Positions 59,985 through 64,000 of a DNA stretch of 64,000 nt are shown here, piece after piece. Made by a program: the position numbers and the translations under genes. The DNA is taken from assembly GCF_016107305.1 (NCBI RefSeq), contig NZ_RCVR01000024.1, positions 1-64,000 on the forward strand, in the 5' to 3' direction. Positions within the stretch are counted from its first letter, which is position 1. Every line of letters begins with the position of its first letter. The notes beneath the pieces were generated by a model. It had not been told where the DNA came from and searched no databases. It saw only the letters and a program-made list of their open reading frames with translations. This DNA comes from Roseomonas sp. KE2513. GTDB lineage: Bacteria > Pseudomonadota > Alphaproteobacteria > Acetobacterales > Acetobacteraceae.

Positions 59985-60718
59985 GCCGTGTCGCCCTCCG
60001 TGGCCTGCTTGGTGCGGTCCTTCTCGTCCTTCTATGGGAGGGAGCGGCCCGGGGCTTTGCGCTGCCCTCATACACCCTGCCAGCGGTCAGCGAGATCCTC
60101 GCAAGCATCTGGACGCAGCGCGCCAACCTGATCGCGGGCGGCGCGACCACGCTGCTCGAGGCGCTTGTTGGCTATGCCTTCGGCACAGCCATCGGCGTTG
60201 CGTTTGCTGTCGTCATCATCGTAGTGCCCTGGTCGCGGAGCGCGGTTCTGCCCGTGGTCATGGCGGTAAACTCGGTGCCTGTCGCGGCCTATTCACCGCT
60301 GGTGCTCCTCTGGTTCGGCATCGGTGTATCCTCCAAGATCGCTCTCGTGACGCTGGCGGTGGGCTTCACTGTCTTCCTCAGCGCGCTCGCGGGCTTCGAC
60401 CGGGTGGACCGGCGGAGCGTTGACCTGCTGCGCAGCTTCGGTGCCGGTCAGGCTTCCGTGCTGTGGCGGCTTCGCTTGCCCGCAGCGCTGCCGCTGATCG
60501 CCGCTGGCATGCGCGTGGCGACCGTGCGCAGCCTGATCGTGGCGATCGTGACGGAGATGCTGGGTGCTCAGAGCGGCCTTGGCTGGATCATCTACCAAGC
60601 GGTGGTGGGGATCGATTTCGTCGGGGTTTGGTCTGCCATTTTCGTGGCTTCCGCCCTGAGCCTTGCCTTCTTTGGACTGATTGGCTGGATAGAAAATAAG
60701 GTGATCTTCTGGCGATGA
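59981..60718 (+). CDS. ABC transporter permease (SsuC/ThiX type)
   Basis: A 245-residue inner-membrane protein with six or so helices (GAVLLVLLWEGAARGFAL, LVGYAFGTAIGVAFAVVIIVV, VSSKIALVTLAVGFTVFLSAL, WSAIFVASALSLAFFGLIGW). The EAA motif region is LRSFGAGQASVLWRLRLPAALPLIAAGMRVA. GTG start at 59981 overlaps the preceding stop, and its own stop overlaps the LLM gene (ATGA). It would pair with the broken permease as a heterodimer, or now act alone as a homodimer. Confidence 0.92.
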   Translation: MSRVALRGLLGAVLLVLLWEGAARGFALPSYTLPAVSEILASIWTQRANLIAGGATTLLEALVGYAFGTAIGVAFAVVIIVVPWSRSAVLPVVMAVNSVPVAAYSPLVLLWFGIGVSSKIALVTLAVGFTVFLSALAGFDRVDRRSVDLLRSFGAGQASVLWRLRLPAALPLIAAGMRVATVRSLIVAIVTEMLGAQSGLGWIIYQAVVGIDFVGVWSAIFVASALSLAFFGLIGWIENKVIFWR

Positions 60719-62007
60719 CCCGTGAGATGCATCTGGGCTTGTTCCTGCTGGGAACAGGCAGTCATGTCGCAGGCTGGCGTTACCCGGGAGCCGTCGATAG
60801 CTTTCAGGACATGGGGGCGTTGCGGAGGATCGCTGAGACCGCGGAGCGCGGTCGCTTTGACATGATCTTCATGGGCGACAACCTCTATGCCGATCCAGCC
60901 GCCCACCCGTCCTATACGCTGCGTCTTGAACCGTTGACCATGCTCTCGGCACTGGCGTCTGCGACGACGCATATTGGCCTCGGCGCGACGGTAGCGACCA
61001 CCTACAGCGATCCCTTCACCGTGGCACGGGCCTTCGCTTCGCTGGATCATATCAGCGGTGGCCGCGCCGCCTGGAACGCTGTGACCGGTGCCAGCCCTGC
61101 TGCGGCACCGAACTTTGGCAAGCTTCACCCTAACCATGCCGAGCGTTACGACATCGCAAACGAATTCCTGCAGGTGGTGAAGGGGTTATGGGACTGCTGG
61201 GCGGATGATGCGATAGTTGCTGATCCCGCGTCGGGGCTTTACATCGACCCAGCCAAGGTTCGGCCGCTGAACCATGACGGACCGCACTTCCAGGTGAAGG
61301 GGCCGGTGAATATTGGCCGCTCGCCGCAGGGCCATCCGGTCGTGTTGCAGGCTGGAGGATCGGAGCCGGGCCATGCGCTGGCCGCCGCAACCGCCGACGT
61401 CGTCTTCTCTGTCGTCCAGGATATTGACGAGGCCAAGGCGCAGTACGCCTCCTTCAAGGCGCGCCTTCCAGCACTTGGCCGCAGGCCCGAGGACATGACG
61501 ATCCTGCCAGGTGTAATGCCGGTCGTCGGGCGAACCAACAAGGAGGCCTTCGAGAAGCTGGCCATGCTGCAGAGCTATGTCGATGGCGGCAACGCGCGCC
61601 AGCTGCTCAGCGACCGGTTCGGCCTAGACATGAGCGGCTACGACCTGGACGGACCAGTCCCGGAGATAACGCTGCCGGATACCTACCACAGCTTCGCGAC
61701 GGTCATGCTGAGCAAGGCGCGGCGCGAGGGGATGACGCTGCGTGACATCTACAACCTGACTGCGGCGGCGCGGGGGCATTGGGTGCTCTGCGGCTCGGCG
61801 GAGCATGTCGCCGATATGCTGGAGCGGTGGTTCACCGAGCGCGCGGCCGACGGGTTCAACGTGATGCCGCCCTACTTCCACGAAGGCTTTGGGGATTTTG
61901 TCGATCTCGTTGTGCCCATCCTGCAGGAGCGCGGCCTATTCAGGAGGAACTACGCAGGCACGACGTTGCGCAGCAACCTGGGCTTGCCGCGCCCCGAGCG
62001 CGTCTGA
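60715..62007 (+). CDS. LLM-class flavin-dependent monooxygenase (NtaA/SnaA/DszA family)
   Basis: A 430-residue FMNH2-dependent monooxygenase. MHLGLFLLGTGSHVAGWRYPG, FDMIFMGDN, ASATTHIGLGATVATTYSDPF, NAVTGASPAAAPNFG and HAERYDIANEFLQVVKGLWD, then GPVNIGRSPQGHPVVLQAGGS are characteristic of the nitrilotriacetate/dibenzothiophene-sulfone group. It is the last gene of the ABC operon. It needs a separate flavin reductase, which is not in this window. The receptor plus this enzyme suggest import followed by flavin-dependent ring opening or C-N/C-S cleavage. Confidence 0.93.
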   Translation: MTREMHLGLFLLGTGSHVAGWRYPGAVDSFQDMGALRRIAETAERGRFDMIFMGDNLYADPAAHPSYTLRLEPLTMLSALASATTHIGLGATVATTYSDPFTVARAFASLDHISGGRAAWNAVTGASPAAAPNFGKLHPNHAERYDIANEFLQVVKGLWDCWADDAIVADPASGLYIDPAKVRPLNHDGPHFQVKGPVNIGRSPQGHPVVLQAGGSEPGHALAAATADVVFSVVQDIDEAKAQYASFKARLPALGRRPEDMTILPGVMPVVGRTNKEAFEKLAMLQSYVDGGNARQLLSDRFGLDMSGYDLDGPVPEITLPDTYHSFATVMLSKARREGMTLRDIYNLTAAARGHWVLCGSAEHVADMLERWFTERAADGFNVMPPYFHEGFGDFVDLVVPILQERGLFRRNYAGTTLRSNLGLPRPERV

Positions 62008-62213
62008 GCGGACCCGCTTCGGCGGCGCTGCGGGACTGCAAAGACGGCTGGGGGTGTCTCTGCGCTCGTGTAAACGGCAGCATCCGAAACGGTTGCGGGG
62101 TGCGGGGGGGATTTAATCACCTAAGCGGCTATTTTCCTTGAAAATCTTTTCTCGACAAGAAGTCTAAGGGGAATCAGGTTCTTAGGGCGTCTCCTTCACA
62201 AGGAATTCGGCCT

Positions 62214-64000
62214 TTGCCTATCCGTCCGCTTCGGAGCCATCAGCGTGAGGTCGCCGCCATTGTTGCAGCGATGGCGGCGGGCGAGGCGGGCGGGATAAGG
62301 GACATCCTCGCGGCCGTGACCCCAGGAGGAGGAAAGTCGCTCCTGCCCGTGATCGCCGCGCGTGCCCTGATCGGCGCAGGGATGTGCGAGCGGGTCTGTT
62401 GGGTCGTGCCGCGGGACAGCCTGCGCCTGCAAGCCGAGGAAGCCTTCGCTGACCCGATGTGGCGGGCAGCGCTCGGCCACGGCCTGTCCGTCCGCGCGGC
62501 GGAGAACCTGCCGGGAGATCCCTGCCGCGGCCTCGCCGGATACGTCACCACCTACCAGGGCATCGCGGCCGCGCCGGATCTGCATCTCGCGGCCTTTCGG
62601 GCGCATCGCTACCTCCTCGTCGTGGATGAGGTGCATCATCTGCCCGCTCTCGGCCAATCTGAGGCGGGCTCAGGGCACGACGTGCCAGGTGAGGCTTCGG
62701 CAGCCTGGTCCGCGGCCATCGAGCCGCTGCTTGCCCTTGCCTCCGCGCGGCTGCTGCTGTCGGGCACCTTGGAGCGGGCCGACGGGCGGCGGATCCTCTG
62801 GCTTCCCTACCGGGCAGGCTCGGGAGGGAGGCAGGAGGTGGACCTCGCGGCGCCGGATTGGGCTGTGGTGGGCTATAGCCGCGCGCGCGCTCTGGCCGAG
62901 CGCGCGGTCCTCCCGGTCGCCTTCGGTGCATTGGATGGTGAGGCCGCTTGGCTCGGCCCCGAACCCGAGGACGGTGGCGAGCGACCGCGCCTGGGGCCGC
63001 ACCGACTGCGCGCGGTGGCGCCGAATGAATCCACAAGACCTGCCCTGTTCACCGCGCTCCGCACCGGCTTCGCTGCCGGCCTCCTGCGGCGAGCCTTCGA
63101 GGCGGCACGACGCCTGCGGGCGGAGCGCAGGGGGCTGCTCGGCCCCGATGCGGTGCGGGGACTGGGCAAGCTCCTCGTCGTCGCGCCGGATCAGGTGCAA
63201 GCGCGGCGCTATCTTGACATCCTCCGCGGCTGGGTGCCCGTGGCACAGGTGGGGAGCATGGCGCTTGCGGTCTCGGAGGAGCGTGGCGCGCACGAGACCC
63301 TGGCCTCCTTCCGCCTCACCGCCGACCCGGCTGTGCTCGTCACTGTCGCCATGGCCTATGAGGGATTGGACGCGCCGGAGGTCGCGGTCGTGGCAGCGCT
63401 GACACATGTTCGTTCCCGTCCCTGGCTGGAGCAGATGGTCGCGCGCGCTACGCGCGTGGATCCGAATGCCGGTCCTTACGAGAAGCAGCGCGCCCTCGTC
63501 TTCCATCCCGACGATCCGCTCTTCGCCCGCTTCCGTTGGCGGATGGAGCGAGAGCAGGGGACGCGCGCGAAGCCACCTCTCCCGCCGCGCCAAGCAAGGC
63601 TGGCGCTGCCCGGCTGGTTGGAAGAGGAAATGGCGGAGGCACGCGAGCGGCATGGGATCGTGCCGCTGGAGAGCAACGCGCTGGCCCTTCGCCTGAGCAC
63701 CCTCCGGCCCGGGCCTGATCTCGCTGCGGGGCTTGCCGCCGCACGTGAGCCGGACGCGCAGGGCGAGTTGCTCGAGCCACCCTCTGCCGCGGAACGGCGT
63801 CTGCGGCAGCGGCTCGCCGAGCTTGTCGCCGCGCAGGCCGTGGAGGACGGGCAGGGAGGCGGCCCCGATGCTTCCGTTTCGCCCGCTCTCGTGGCGCCTC
63901 GCGGGACAGGCTTATTCCACGCCTACAACGCCGTGCTGAAGCGCGCGCTCGGCGGAAAGCCGCGTGCGGAGATGGAACTTGCAGAGTTGGAGGCGGCGCT
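62214..64000 (+). CDS. Superfamily II DNA/RNA helicase (3' end outside window)
   Basis: At least 595 residues, open to the window edge. TTG start at 62214 with AAGGA upstream. LRSHQREVAAIVAAMAAGEA resembles a Q-tip-like opening; AAVTPGGGKSLLPVIAARAL (Walker A), YLLVVDEVHHLPAL (DEVH box), LLLSGTLERADGRR (motif III), VTVAMAYEGLDAPEVAVV (motif V) and LEQMVARATRVDP (motif VI with Arg fingers) are present in order. The residues after about 430 are a charged tail of no known family. The upstream 206 bp are unusually AT-rich for this window and hold a TTGAAA box and a CTAAG/CTTAG repeat. Possibly a phage-defence or mobile-island helicase; that is inference. Confidence 0.85.
   Translation, partial: MPIRPLRSHQREVAAIVAAMAAGEAGGIRDILAAVTPGGGKSLLPVIAARALIGAGMCERVCWVVPRDSLRLQAEEAFADPMWRAALGHGLSVRAAENLPGDPCRGLAGYVTTYQGIAAAPDLHLAAFRAHRYLLVVDEVHHLPALGQSEAGSGHDVPGEASAAWSAAIEPLLALASARLLLSGTLERADGRRILWLPYRAGSGGRQEVDLAAPDWAVVGYSRARALAERAVLPVAFGALDGEAAWLGPEPEDGGERPRLGPHRLRAVAPNESTRPALFTALRTGFAAGLLRRAFEAARRLRAERRGLLGPDAVRGLGKLLVVAPDQVQARRYLDILRGWVPVAQVGSMALAVSEERGAHETLASFRLTADPAVLVTVAMAYEGLDAPEVAVVAALTHVRSRPWLEQMVARATRVDPNAGPYEKQRALVFHPDDPLFARFRWRMEREQGTRAKPPLPPRQARLALPGWLEEEMAEARERHGIVPLESNALALRLSTLRPGPDLAAGLAAAREPDAQGELLEPPSAAERRLRQRLAELVAAQAVEDGQGGGPDASVSPALVAPRGTGLFHAYNAVLKRALGGKPRAEMELAELEAA

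Noticed and set aside
62008-62213. tRNA gene or attachment site in the AT-rich gap
   Set aside because: No cloverleaf, CCA end or T-loop GTTCRA pattern was found. Only a weak CTAAG/CTTAG repeat and a TTGAAA box are visible.

Overview
The window is very GC-rich, densely packed bacterial chromosome with many ATGA/GTGA start-stop overlaps. Five Bug/TctC-type solute receptors (one broken), a TRAP transporter, Mo-hydroxylase genes, RlmD-like, ParE, Dps and an orphan topoisomerase IB point to an alphaproteobacterium, most likely Acetobacteraceae (Roseomonas-like). That placement is inference from gene content; there is no rRNA gene in the window. Most of the window is accessory catabolism with its own regulators. 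I saw no transposase, integrase, CRISPR array, tRNA or rRNA.

Layout. 0-3 kb (minus): the 5' end of a probable HpcH/HpaI aldolase, an intact Bug receptor, a Bug receptor split by an in-frame TAG, and a LysR regulator. 3.2-8.2 kb (plus, divergent from LysR): PDC-hydrolase-like amidohydrolase, isopropylmalate-dehydrogenase-like enzyme, Bug receptor, and Rieske dioxygenase alpha and beta. 8.2-13.2 kb (module 1): DHOD-like flavoprotein, Bug receptor, bicupin and DUF6282-type amidohydrolase, with a divergent IclR. 13.4-23.7 kb (minus): an FAH-family enzyme, then a TRAP transporter / CoxSML-type Mo-hydroxylase / two-amidohydrolase operon. 23.9-37.2 kb: housekeeping-like genes (MBL hydrolase, RlmD-like methyltransferase, glutaryl-CoA dehydrogenase, DEAD-box helicase, topoisomerase IB, aldo/keto reductase with LysR, ParE, Dps). 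37.4-43.2 kb: Tat-exported FAH protein, two glycosyltransferases, amidase, a dead ABC ATPase, and an exported RidA protein. 43.3-49.9 kb (module 2): quinone oxidoreductase, Bug receptor, DUF6282 and HpcH aldolase, divergent from IclR, bicupin and SDR. 50-56.4 kb (minus): monooxygenase-like small protein, permease remnant, cupin, M20 amidohydrolase, alpha/beta hydrolase, aminotransferase, SDR and a GntR regulator. 56.6-62 kb (plus): NMT1-type ABC transporter with class II aldolase and LLM monooxygenase; one permease carries a TAG nonsense codon. 62.2 kb to the end: an SF2 helicase running off the window.

The most interesting structure is the pair of paralogous modules at 8-13 kb and 43-49 kb. 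Both contain IclR, Bug receptor, bicupin and DUF6282 proteins, and both carry a candidate operator, TGTTC-N9-GRACA, in their control regions. A second regulatory find is a 27-bp element repeated at identical spacing in front of the GntR gene and in front of the operon it probably controls. A third is the TRAP / Mo-hydroxylase / dual-amidohydrolase operon, which reads as uptake, ring hydroxylation and then hydrolytic deamination of an unidentified N-heterocycle. Several transport genes are broken or decaying, and every stop codon I found interrupting them is TAG.
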